From assembly GCA_016875645.1 (NCBI GenBank), contig VGPE01000023.1:1-19406 (forward strand): 19,406 nt of DNA, given 5' to 3'. The first letter of the stretch is position 1. Every line of letters starts with the position of its first letter. A model generated the notes under the pieces. The model worked only from the letters and a program-made list of their open reading frames with translations, had not been told where the DNA came from and did no database searches. Positions 6,763 through 12,915 of this stretch are shown here, piece by piece. Origin of the DNA: Chloroflexota bacterium. Its GTDB lineage: Bacteria > Chloroflexota > Limnocylindria > Limnocylindrales > CSP1-4. The position numbers were made by a program, and so were the translations under genes.

Positions 6763-8040
6763 GTGCTGGAGTCGCTGCTTCAGGCGTTCCGGGCGCCGGA
6801 CATCCGGCGCCGCCTGCTGTTCGTCGCGTTCATCCTCATCATCTTCCGGTTCCTGGCCCATGTGCCGGTGCCAGGGGTCGATCGGGAGGCGCTGGCCAGC
6901 TTCTTCGCCTCGAACCCGCTGTTCGGGCTGCTCGACCTGTTCTCCGGTGGCGGCCTGTCGACCTTCTCGGTCATCGGACTCGGTCTCAACCCCTACATCA
7001 ACGCCTCGATCATCATGCAGCTGATGACCGGCGTGATCCCGCGACTCCAGGCGCTGAGCCGGGAAGGGGAGTACGGCCGAAACCGGATCAACCAGTACAC
7101 GCGCTACCTGAGTGTCCCGATGGCGCTCCTGCAGGCGTACGGCTTCCTCGCCCTGCTGAACTCGCAGGGTGTCATCACGACCGGCTTCGACCTGTCCCGG
7201 TTCGAGACGCTGACCCAGATCGTGACCCTCACCGCCGGTGCGGTCGTCCTGATGTGGCTGGGCGAGCTGATCACCGAAAAAGGCATCGGCAACGGCATCA
7301 GCTTCATCATCTTCGCGGGCATCGTGAGTCGCGTTCCGGCGGCGATCGGGGCGTTCATCGAGAGTCCTGATCTCGCATCCGGACTGATCTTCATCGTGAT
7401 CGGCGTGTCGGCCGTCGCGGTGATCATCTACATCCAGGAAGGCCAGCGGCGGATCCCGGTCCAGTACGCCAGCCGTGTCCGCGGCCGGCGCATGTACCAG
7501 GGCGGATCCACGTTCCTGCCCCTGCGCGTCAACCAGGCGGGCGTGATCCCGATCATCTTCGCGGTGAGCATCCTGCTGTTCCCGAGCCAGATCGCGCAGT
7601 ACTTCACGACGTCGCAGGTCGGCCTCGTTGCGGACATCTCCCGGGGCATCGTGAACTTCTTCGCCGACACGCGGATCTACGCGATCCTGTACTTCCTGCT
7701 CACGGTCGGGTTCACCTACTTCTACACGGCGTTCACGTTCAAACCGGACGAGACGGCGGAGCAGCTGCGCAAGAACGGCGGGTTCATCCCGGGCATCCGG
7801 CCGGGCCGGCCCACGCAGGACTACCTCGCCCGCGTCGTGTTCCGCATCACCGTCGCCGGCGCCTTCTTCCTGGGCGTCGTGGCGGTGGCCCCGTTCATCG
7901 TGTCCGCGGTCCTGCCCAACCTCGGCGGTCTGAGCCTTGGCGGCACCGGCCTGCTGATCGTCGTGTCGGTCGTGGTCGAGACGATGAAGCAGATCGAAGC
8001 GCAACTGATGATGCGCAACTACGAGGGCTTCATCCGCTGA
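6763..8040 (+). CDS. secY: Protein translocase subunit SecY
   Basis: SecY is the pore of the Sec channel that moves unfolded proteins across, or laterally into, the cytoplasmic membrane. The 425 residues give the expected ten hydrophobic segments. Segment 1 covers about residues 16-35 (LLFVAFILIIFRFLAHVPVP); the plug and helix 2b region is GGGLSTFSVIGLGLNPYI then IIMQLM. Cytoplasmic loop C5 contains RRIPVQYASR and GGSTFLPLRVNQAGVIPIIF, and loop C6 has KPDETAEQLRKNGGFIPGIR. The end reads MMRNYEGFIR, close to the family consensus. The start is GTG 6763, 3 nt after rplO, with no good Shine-Dalgarno site, so coupling is likely. A structured repeat begins 20 nt after the stop. Confidence 0.97.
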   Translation: MLESLLQAFRAPDIRRRLLFVAFILIIFRFLAHVPVPGVDREALASFFASNPLFGLLDLFSGGGLSTFSVIGLGLNPYINASIIMQLMTGVIPRLQALSREGEYGRNRINQYTRYLSVPMALLQAYGFLALLNSQGVITTGFDLSRFETLTQIVTLTAGAVVLMWLGELITEKGIGNGISFIIFAGIVSRVPAAIGAFIESPDLASGLIFIVIGVSAVAVIIYIQEGQRRIPVQYASRVRGRRMYQGGSTFLPLRVNQAGVIPIIFAVSILLFPSQIAQYFTTSQVGLVADISRGIVNFFADTRIYAILYFLLTVGFTYFYTAFTFKPDETAEQLRKNGGFIPGIRPGRPTQDYLARVVFRITVAGAFFLGVVAVAPFIVSAVLPNLGGLSLGGTGLLIVVSVVVETMKQIEAQLMMRNYEGFIR

Positions 8041-8060
8041 TGCGGGCGGCGCCGGATCCG

Positions 8061-8148
8061 GCTCATCGCCGCGTTGGCAGCTCCGCAGCTTGCTCACGCA
8101 CGCTGGGGTGCGCTCGCAGCGCCTGCTCGCCGCCGCCTTGCGCTGAGC
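8061..8148 (+). repeat. Structured intergenic repeat, copy A
   Basis: This 88-nt element starts 20 nt after the secY stop and ends 28 nt before adk. It aligns without gaps to 14606-14693, with 66 of 88 positions identical by my hand count. The ends are inverted (GCTCATCGC against GCGCTGAGC, eight of nine pairing). The middle has a hairpin with stem CGCAC/GTGCG and loop GCTGGG (8097-8112). Shared blocks are CGCGTTGGC near the 5' side, GGTGCGCTCGC in the middle and CTCGCCGCCGCCTTG on the 3' side. It could be a REP- or MITE-like dispersed element, an RNA processing or stabilising structure, or a small structured RNA. I do not recognise a named family. Confidence 0.8.
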
Positions 8149-8176
8149 CCGGCTGCGGCGCCGATTCTCGGTTCCG

Positions 8177-8845
8177 ATGAGAGTCATTGTCCTGTTGGGT
8201 GCACCGGGGGCCGGGAAGGGGACGCAGGCGCCGATCCTCGCCGAGCGGCTCGGGCTCGCGCACGTCGCCACCGGCGACCTGTTCCGGGCGGCGGTTCGCG
8301 AGGGGACCGCGCTCGGCATCGAGGCGAAGGGCTACATGGAGCGCGGCTCACTCGTCCCGGATGAGTTGACCGTCCGCATGCTGCTCGAGCGTCTCGACCA
8401 GTCTGATGCGGCGCGAGGCGTGATCCTCGATGGGTTCCCGCGCACGGCGACCCAGGCCCTGGCACTCGACGCGGCGCTGGCCGGCCGAGGGACTGGGGTG
8501 GAGCGGGCGCCGTACATCGAGGTCCCGCGTGAGGACCTGGTCGCGCGCCTCGGCGGACGGTGGATCTGCCGGGCCGCCGGACACCCCTTCCACGCGACCC
8601 TCTCACCCCCACAGGTGGCCGGCCGCTGCGACATTGACGGATCCGAGCTGTATCAGCGCCCCGATGACCGGCCTGAGGTGGTCAACGCCAGGCTCGGATC
8701 ACAGCTGGCGCCGCTTACGGAGGTGGTCGATCACTACCGCCGGGTAGGCACGCTGACGCGAGTGGATGGCCGCCAGCCCGTGGAACGAGTCACTGAGGCG
8801 CTCCTCGAGGTGCTCGAGGCCCCGGCTGCCCCGGAACTCGCCTGA
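8177..8845 (+). CDS. adk: Adenylate kinase with incomplete lid zinc site
   Basis: Adenylate kinase interconverts ATP and AMP with two ADP in the cytoplasm. The 222 residues carry the P-loop GAPGAGKGTQ (8-17), the AMP-binding ATGDLFR (31-37), and GFPRT (86-90). The lid follows from about 129. In Bacillus-type long adenylate kinases the lid binds zinc by three Cys plus Cys or Asp; here the positions read C131, A134, C151 and D154, so the second ligand is lost. YQRPDDRPEVV follows in the usual place. ATG 8177 is the only start that gives a complete P-loop, but no clear Shine-Dalgarno site precedes it. The stop overlaps map by one base (TGATG). The location between secY and map is standard in Gram-positive-like spc operons. 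Confidence 0.96.
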   Translation: MRVIVLLGAPGAGKGTQAPILAERLGLAHVATGDLFRAAVREGTALGIEAKGYMERGSLVPDELTVRMLLERLDQSDAARGVILDGFPRTATQALALDAALAGRGTGVERAPYIEVPREDLVARLGGRWICRAAGHPFHATLSPPQVAGRCDIDGSELYQRPDDRPEVVNARLGSQLAPLTEVVDHYRRVGTLTRVDGRQPVERVTEALLEVLEAPAAPELA

Positions 8846-9597
8846 TGGTCACGCGCAAGTCCCGCCAGGAAATCGATCAGATGCGCCGTGCCGGCCGGAT
8901 CGTCGCCGAGGTGCTGGCGCTGGTCGAGTCCGAGCTCGAGCCCGGCGTGTCGACCGGGTACCTGGATCGCGTCGCCGAGAAGTACATCCGCAGCCAGGGC
9001 GCCGTGCCCTCCTTCAAGGGCTATCACGGCTACCCCGCCAGCCTCTGCATCTCGATCGATGATGAGGTCGTCCACGGCATTCCGGGCGAACGGATCATCC
9101 GCGAGGGCCAGCTCGTATCGATCGACGCGGGGGCGATCTACCAGGGCTGGCACGGCGACGGCGCGCGGACCTTCGTCGTGGGCGGCGTCCGTCCGGACGT
9201 CACGGAACTGGTCGAGACCACCCGCGTTGCGCTGATGGCCGGCATCGCGGCGGCGGTCCCCGGAGCCCGGATCGGGGACATCGGCGCGGCCGTGGAGGGC
9301 GCTGCAACGCGAAACGGCGCCCGATTCGGGATCGTGCGCCAGTACGTCGGTCATGGCATCGGCACCGCCATGCACGAGGAGCCGCAGGTTCCAAACTTCG
9401 GCCTCCCGAACCGCGGCATGCAGCTGGTGCCGGGCATCTGCCTGGCGATCGAGCCAATGCTCACCCTCGGCAGCCATGAGGTCGAGACCCGCCCGGACGG
9501 CTGGACGGTGGTCACCCGCGACGGCTCGCTGGCCGCCCATTTCGAACACACGATCGCCGTGACAGAGCGTGGCCCGGAGATCCTGACCACCGTCTAG
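8845..9597 (+). CDS. map: Methionine aminopeptidase, type I
   Basis: This enzyme removes the N-terminal methionine from new proteins. The 250 residues show the pita-bread fold motifs with all five metal ligands: D94 (VSIDAGA), D105 (HGDGART), H170 (YVGHGIG), E203 (AIEPM) and E234 (HFEHT). Substrate-site histidines are present at H77 (VVHGIP) and H177 (AMHEEP). The N-terminus reads KSRQEIDQMRRAGRIV with no zinc-finger extension, which makes it the short type I form. ATG 8845 overlaps the adk stop by one base, so the two are coupled. It ends just before a hairpin and promoter-like stretch. Confidence 0.97.
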   Translation: MVTRKSRQEIDQMRRAGRIVAEVLALVESELEPGVSTGYLDRVAEKYIRSQGAVPSFKGYHGYPASLCISIDDEVVHGIPGERIIREGQLVSIDAGAIYQGWHGDGARTFVVGGVRPDVTELVETTRVALMAGIAAAVPGARIGDIGAAVEGAATRNGARFGIVRQYVGHGIGTAMHEEPQVPNFGLPNRGMQLVPGICLAIEPMLTLGSHEVETRPDGWTVVTRDGSLAAHFEHTIAVTERGPEILTTV

Positions 9598-9604
9598 GGA
9601 GCGA

Positions 9605-9633
9605 TTGCCCTCCGGCGAGGGTTTTGCTATGCT
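9605..9633 (+). promoter_or_regulatory. Candidate sigma70-type promoter for the infA segment
   Basis: TTGCCC (9605-9610) and TATGCT (9628-9633) are separated by exactly 17 nt, and the -10 box is preceded by TGC, giving an extended -10 element. A start site near 9640 would leave a leader of about 60 nt before infA. The site lies in the 104-nt gap after map, one of the few real gaps in the operon, which fits an internal promoter for infA through rplQ. Box quality is good but transcription was not measured. Confidence 0.6.
9608..9625 (+). terminator. Short terminator-like hairpin nested in the infA promoter
   Basis: CCCTC (9608-9612), loop CGGC (9613-9616) and GAGGG (9617-9621) form a perfect five-pair stem, followed directly by TTTT (9622-9625). 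It lies ten nt after the map stop, so it could stop or slow transcripts arriving from secY-adk-map. The stem is short and the T run only four bases, so termination is likely partial if it occurs. The same bases form the spacer of the infA promoter. Confidence 0.35.
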
Positions 9634-9643
9634 GTACGTTCGT

Positions 9644-9665
9644 GCGCCCGCCGATGGCGGAGCGC
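9644..9665 (+). other. Hairpin at the 5' end of the predicted infA leader
   Basis: GCGCCCGCC (9644-9652) pairs with GGCGG plus GCGC (9656-9665) around a GAT loop, with a single bulged A at 9661, giving nine pairs. If transcription starts near 9640 the hairpin is at the very 5' end of the message, where such structures can protect RNA from degradation. A regulatory role is inference. Confidence 0.4.
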
Positions 9666-9701
9666 GCGACCCATGTTCAGAAAGGAAACTGCGACACGCC
9701 T

Positions 9702-9920
9702 GTGGCCAAGAAAGACGCGATCGAAGTGGAGGGGACGGTCGTTGAGCCGTTGCCGAACACGATGTTCGCCGTCGAGCTTGAAAACGGCCACCGGGTGCTC
9801 GCGCATATCAGCGGCAAGCTGCGGATGAACTTCATCCGGATCCTGCCGGGCGACCGGGTCCGCGTGGAGCTCTCGCCGTACGACCTGACTCGCGGCCGCA
9901 TCACGTACCGCCTCAAGTAA
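9702..9920 (+). CDS. infA: Translation initiation factor IF-1
   Basis: IF-1 occupies the A site of the 30S subunit during initiation. From GTG 9702 the protein has 72 residues, exactly the family length, and reads as AKKDAIEVEGTVVEPLPNTM, then FAVELENGHRVLAHISGK and the signature MNFIRILPGDRVRVELSPYD. The frame is open upstream to 9624, but those residues have no family similarity. The nearest Shine-Dalgarno-like sequence, AAAGGA (9681-9686), is about 15 nt from the start codon, farther than ideal. The stop TAA is one of only two TAA stops among these genes. Gene order infA-rpmJ-rpsM is standard. Confidence 0.97.
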   Translation: MAKKDAIEVEGTVVEPLPNTMFAVELENGHRVLAHISGKLRMNFIRILPGDRVRVELSPYDLTRGRITYRLK

Positions 9921-9965
9921 CCAGCAACCATCAACTTCACCGATAGAGCGAAGACCCGAGGACAC

Positions 9966-10079
9966 GTGAAAGTCAGAGCCTCCGTCAAGTCCCGCTGCGA
10001 CAACTGCAAAGTGATTCGCCGTCACGGCACCGTGATGGTCATCTGCACCAACCCGAAGCACAAGCAGCGCCAGGGGTAG
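9966..10079 (+). CDS. rpmJ: Ribosomal protein L36, zinc type
   Basis: This small gene encodes 37 residues from GTG 9966 to TAG 10077-10079, reading KVRASVKSRCDNCKVIRRHG and continuing VMVICTNPKHKQRQG. The four zinc ligands are C11, C14, C27 and H32, the canonical pattern of zinc-binding L36. L36 is the smallest 50S protein and stabilises 23S rRNA near the L7/L12 stalk base. A GAGGA (9958-9962) lies close upstream, at an unusually short distance of 3 nt. It is 45 nt after infA and 4 nt before rpsM, the usual arrangement. Confidence 0.97.
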   Translation: MKVRASVKSRCDNCKVIRRHGTVMVICTNPKHKQRQG

Positions 10080-10083
10080 CGAG

Positions 10084-10455
10084 ATGGCTCGAATTGCCGG
10101 GATCGACATTCCGCGCGAGAAGCGCGTCGAAGTGGCGCTGACCTACATCTTCGGGATCGGTCTGCCGACCGCCCAGAAGATCCTTGCCCAGACGAACGTG
10201 AACCCGGATACCCGGGTGCGCGATCTCACCGAGGACCAGGTCAACCGGCTCCGCGAGTTGATCGACCGCCGTTTCAAGGTCGAGGGCGACCTGCGCCGGG
10301 AAGTGGCGCTCAACATCAAGCGACTGATCGAGATCGGTTCGTACCGGGGCCTCCGCCACCGGCGCAACCTGCCGGTCCGCGGCCAGCGAACCAAGACGAA
10401 TGCTCGCGCGCGCCGCGGTCCCAAGAAGACCGTCGGCGTCCGCCGCAAGAAGTAG
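10084..10455 (+). CDS. rpsM: Ribosomal protein S13
   Basis: This gene encodes 123 residues, typical for S13. It begins ARIAGIDIPREKRVEVALTY, has the helix-two-turn-helix part FGIGLPTAQKIL, and the C-terminal basic end SYRGLRHRRNLPVRGQRTKT followed by NARARRGPKK. S13 forms bridges B1a and B1b with the large subunit and its tail touches the P-site tRNA. ATG 10084 is 4 nt after rpmJ. A 48-nt gap with a small hairpin separates it from rpsK. Confidence 0.97.
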   Translation: MARIAGIDIPREKRVEVALTYIFGIGLPTAQKILAQTNVNPDTRVRDLTEDQVNRLRELIDRRFKVEGDLRREVALNIKRLIEIGSYRGLRHRRNLPVRGQRTKTNARARRGPKKTVGVRRKK

Positions 10456-10463
10456 GGACTGGA

Positions 10464-10480
10464 TCGGGGGGCCACCCCGA
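10464..10480 (+). other. Hairpin in the rpsM-rpsK gap
   Basis: TCGGGG (10464-10469) and CCCCGA (10475-10480) form a perfect six-pair stem with a five-base loop (GGCCA). It lies 8 nt after the rpsM stop and just ahead of the GGAGGGA (10486-10492) that could serve rpsK at 10504. It may shape translation or RNA stability at this junction; there is no T run, so it is not a standard terminator. Confidence 0.4.
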
Positions 10481-10503
10481 ACCGCGGAGGGACCTCAAGA
10501 GGC

Positions 10504-10899
10504 ATGGCCGACCGCAAGCGGGCGCCGAAGCAGCGCCGGCGCGAACGAAAGAACGTCCCGCAGGGACACGCGCACATCCAGGCGAGCTTCAACAACACCA
10601 TCATCACGATCACCGATCCCACCGGTGCTGTCATCAGCTGGGGTTCGGCCGGTGTGGCTGGCTTCAAGGGCTCGCGCAAGAGCACGCCCTATGCCGCGGC
10701 GCTGAGCGCTGACGGTGCGGCTCGACGCGCCATGGAGCACGGCATGCGCCAGCTCGAGGTGTACGTGAAGGGCCCCGGCGCCGGACGGGAGCAGGCGATC
10801 CGCTCGCTCCAGGCAGCCGGTCTTGAGGTCACCGCGATCACCGACGTGACCCCCATCCCGCACAACGGCTGCCGCGCTCCCAAGCGGCGCCGGGTCTAG
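10504..10899 (+). CDS. rpsK: Ribosomal protein S11
   Basis: This gene encodes 131 residues, the S11 length. It has a basic N-terminus, then HIQASFNNTIITITDPTGAV, SAGVAGFKGSRKSTPYAA, and the signature VKGPGAGREQAIRSLQAAGL followed by DVTPIPHNGCRAPKRRRV. S11 sits in the 30S platform next to the mRNA exit. The start ATG 10504 follows GGAGGGA at 10486-10492 with an 11-nt spacer. It is 10 nt before rpsD. Confidence 0.97.
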   Translation: MADRKRAPKQRRRERKNVPQGHAHIQASFNNTIITITDPTGAVISWGSAGVAGFKGSRKSTPYAAALSADGAARRAMEHGMRQLEVYVKGPGAGREQAIRSLQAAGLEVTAITDVTPIPHNGCRAPKRRRV

Positions 10900-10909
10900 G
10901 GGGTTCTCC

Positions 10910-11533
10910 GTGGGTCGTTACACCGAATCGGTCTGCCGCATCTGCCGCAGGGAGGGCGCCAAGCTGTTCCTGAAGGGCACGCGCTGCTACTCCAAGAAGT
11001 GCTCCTTCGAACGCCGGCCCACACCACCCGGCCAGCACGGGGTACGCCGCCGCAAGGTCGGCGAGTACGGGCTGCAGCTGCGCGAGAAGCAGAAGGTCCG
11101 CCGCACCTACGGAGTCCTGGAGCGCCAGTTCCGCAACTACTTCAACGAGGCCGAGTCGCGGCCGGGCGTGACGGGCGAGAGCCTGCTTCGATCGCTTGAG
11201 CTGCGCCTCGACAACGTCGTCTACCGGATGGGGCTGGCCTCGTCGCGCCCCCAGGCGCGACAACTGGTCGCTCACGGCCATTTCGCGGTCAACGGCCGCG
11301 CCACCAACGTGCCGTCCTACCGACTCAAGCCGGGTGACCGGGTGACCGTGCGCGAATCCCACCGCACGCGAGACCCGTTCAAGGCCGCGGCCCAGAACCG
11401 GACGAGCCAGCCGCCGGAGTGGCTCAGCATCGAACCCGGCAACCTCGGGGCGTCGATCGCCGCCCTGCCCCGCCGCGACCAGATGCCGCTCGATCTCAAC
11501 GAGCAGCTCGTGGTCGAGTACTACTCGAGGTAA
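10910..11533 (+). CDS. rpsD: Ribosomal protein S4, zinc type
   Basis: This gene encodes 207 residues, typical for S4, a primary 16S rRNA binder that starts 30S body assembly. The N-terminal zinc site has C9, C12, C26 and C31 (CRIC, then RCYSKKC). The body includes PPGQHGVRRRKVGEYGLQLR and EKQKVRRTYGVLERQF. The S4 RNA-binding domain reads LELRLDNVVYRMGLASSRPQ then ARQLVAHGHFAVNG. The end EQLVVEYYSR is the family terminus. The start GTG 10910 follows a G-run rather than a clear Shine-Dalgarno site. S4 regulates its own synthesis in several bacteria, but no target could be identified with confidence here. Confidence 0.97.
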   Translation: MGRYTESVCRICRREGAKLFLKGTRCYSKKCSFERRPTPPGQHGVRRRKVGEYGLQLREKQKVRRTYGVLERQFRNYFNEAESRPGVTGESLLRSLELRLDNVVYRMGLASSRPQARQLVAHGHFAVNGRATNVPSYRLKPGDRVTVRESHRTRDPFKAAAQNRTSQPPEWLSIEPGNLGASIAALPRRDQMPLDLNEQLVVEYYSR

Positions 11534-11542
11534 GCCCTGCTC

Positions 11543-12532
11543 ATGATCGAACTCGAGAGCCCCACCCAGATCGAGCCCGTCGAGGAAGTCGGCACCTACG
11601 CGAAGTACGAGGCAGGGCCGCTCCAGTCCGGCTACGGGGTGACCCTGGGAAACGCGCTGCGGCGTGTCCTGCTGTCTTCGCTTGAAGGCGCCGCGGTGAC
11701 GTCCATCCAGATCCGTGACGTCTACCAGGAGTTCTCGACCATCCCGGGCGTGAAGGAGGACGTCACCCAGATCGTCCTCAACGTCAAGAAGCTGCGCCTC
11801 AAGAGCTTCGCGACGCATCCGGTCCAGTTGCGACTCATCAAGAGCGGCGCCGGTCCCGTCACAGCCGCTGACATCGCCGAGTCCGCCGATGTCGAGATCA
11901 TCAACCCGAACCTCGTGCTGATGACCATCGACAGCGATGACGTGACCATCGAGGTTGACCTCACCGTCGAACGCGGCGTCGGCTATCTCTCGGCCGAGCG
12001 CAGCGAGTCGCTCCCGATCGGCGTCATCTCGGTGGACGCGATCTTCACCCCGGTCCGGAAGGTGAACTACTGGATCGAGAGCATGCGCGTCGGCCAGATC
12101 ACCAACTACGACAAGCTGACGCTCGAGATCGAGACCGACGGCACGATCACGCCAGAGGGGTCGCTCTCCCGGGCTGCGGACATCCTGGTCCGCCAGTTCC
12201 AGCCGTTCGTCAACATCGGCATGGCCGTAGTGGCGGGTGAGCGGGCCGCGGGGGGTGTCGCGCATCTGCCGCCCAACATGCTCGACATGCCGATCGAGGA
12301 GCTGGACCTGCCGATGCGGGCCTACAACTCCCTCAAGCGCAACAACATCGTCAAGGTCGGCCAGCTGCTCCAGCTCGCCGACGACGATCTCCTTCGCATG
12401 CGCAACTTCGGCAAGAAGTCGCTCGATGAGATGAAGGAGCGCCTCCGCATGCGCGGCTTCATCGTCCCCGAGGCCGAGGAGGGCCTCGACGGGAGCGGGG
12501 ACTTCGACGACGCCGAAGGCGACGAGGAGTAG
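11543..12532 (+). CDS. rpoA: DNA-directed RNA polymerase subunit alpha
   Basis: The alpha dimer nucleates RNA polymerase assembly and its C-terminal domain touches promoters and activators. The 329 residues show the N-terminal domain (GYGVTLGNALRRVLLSSLEG at about 30-49, FSTIPGVKEDVTQIVLNVK, VGQITNYDKLTLEIETDG), a linker, and the C-terminal domain from about 249 (IEELDLPMRAYNSLKRNNIV, then LLRMRNFGKKSLDEMKERL). R259 matches the position of the UP-element-contacting R265 of E. coli, and N262 the equivalent N268. The tail after 310 is acidic (Glu/Asp/Gly). The ATG at 11543 is 9 nt after rpsD; the rplQ ribosome binding site lies in the last rpoA codons. Confidence 0.98.
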   Translation: MIELESPTQIEPVEEVGTYAKYEAGPLQSGYGVTLGNALRRVLLSSLEGAAVTSIQIRDVYQEFSTIPGVKEDVTQIVLNVKKLRLKSFATHPVQLRLIKSGAGPVTAADIAESADVEIINPNLVLMTIDSDDVTIEVDLTVERGVGYLSAERSESLPIGVISVDAIFTPVRKVNYWIESMRVGQITNYDKLTLEIETDGTITPEGSLSRAADILVRQFQPFVNIGMAVVAGERAAGGVAHLPPNMLDMPIEELDLPMRAYNSLKRNNIVKVGQLLQLADDDLLRMRNFGKKSLDEMKERLRMRGFIVPEAEEGLDGSGDFDDAEGDEE

Positions 12533-12535
12533 GCG

Positions 12536-12889
12536 ATGGCCCACCGGATCGACGGCCGCAAGCTCAGCCGCAAGCAGGGCCCGCGCCTCGCCCTCTACCG
12601 GAACCTCGCGGTGTCGGTGCTGCGCTACGAGCGCGTCAAGACCACCGAGGCCAAGGCCAAGGAGATCCGCGGCCAGGTCGAGCGCCTCATCACGATCGCC
12701 AAGCGCGGCGACCTCAACGCGCGCCGGACGGTCATTTCCGAATTCCCAAACGAGCCGCTCGTCGTGACCAAGCTGTTCGACGAGATCGCGCCCAAATACG
12801 CCGATCGCACCTCGGGCTACACCCGGATCGTTCGTGTCGGCCAGCGTCTCGGCGATTCGGCCGAGATCGTGCAGATCGAGCTCATCTAG
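12536..12889 (+). CDS. rplQ: Ribosomal protein L17
   Basis: This gene encodes 117 residues, typical for L17. It begins AHRIDGRKLSRKQGPRLALY (family: GRKLGRxxxHRxAL), then RYERVKTTEAKAKEIRGQVE and LITIAKRGDLNARR, and ends in YTRIVRVGQRLGDSAE. L17 surrounds the peptide exit tunnel. The ATG at 12536 is 3 nt after rpoA, with GAGGAG overlapping the rpoA end as ribosome binding site. It is the last classic alpha-operon gene; no terminator hairpin was seen in the 26 nt before truA. Confidence 0.97.
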   Translation: MAHRIDGRKLSRKQGPRLALYRNLAVSVLRYERVKTTEAKAKEIRGQVERLITIAKRGDLNARRTVISEFPNEPLVVTKLFDEIAPKYADRTSGYTRIVRVGQRLGDSAEIVQIELI

Positions 12890-12915
12890 CAAGGGCCAGC
12901 GAGCCGCTCCGCCGG

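Noticed and set aside
4687..8319. A 1210-codon open frame on the minus strand
   Set aside because: It lies fully antisense to rplF, rplR, rpsE, rpmD, rplO and secY, and its translation is Arg/Asp/Ala-rich with no recognisable domain. Long antisense frames are expected in GC-rich coding DNA.
9673..9831. An ATG frame upstream of and overlapping infA, preceded by little else
   Set aside because: The product of about 52 residues is Arg/Ser-rich without similarity, and the IF-1 frame explains the region.
12890..12915. Possible terminator between rplQ and truA
   Set aside because: The 26-nt gap has no stable stem followed by a T run; transcription probably continues into truA.
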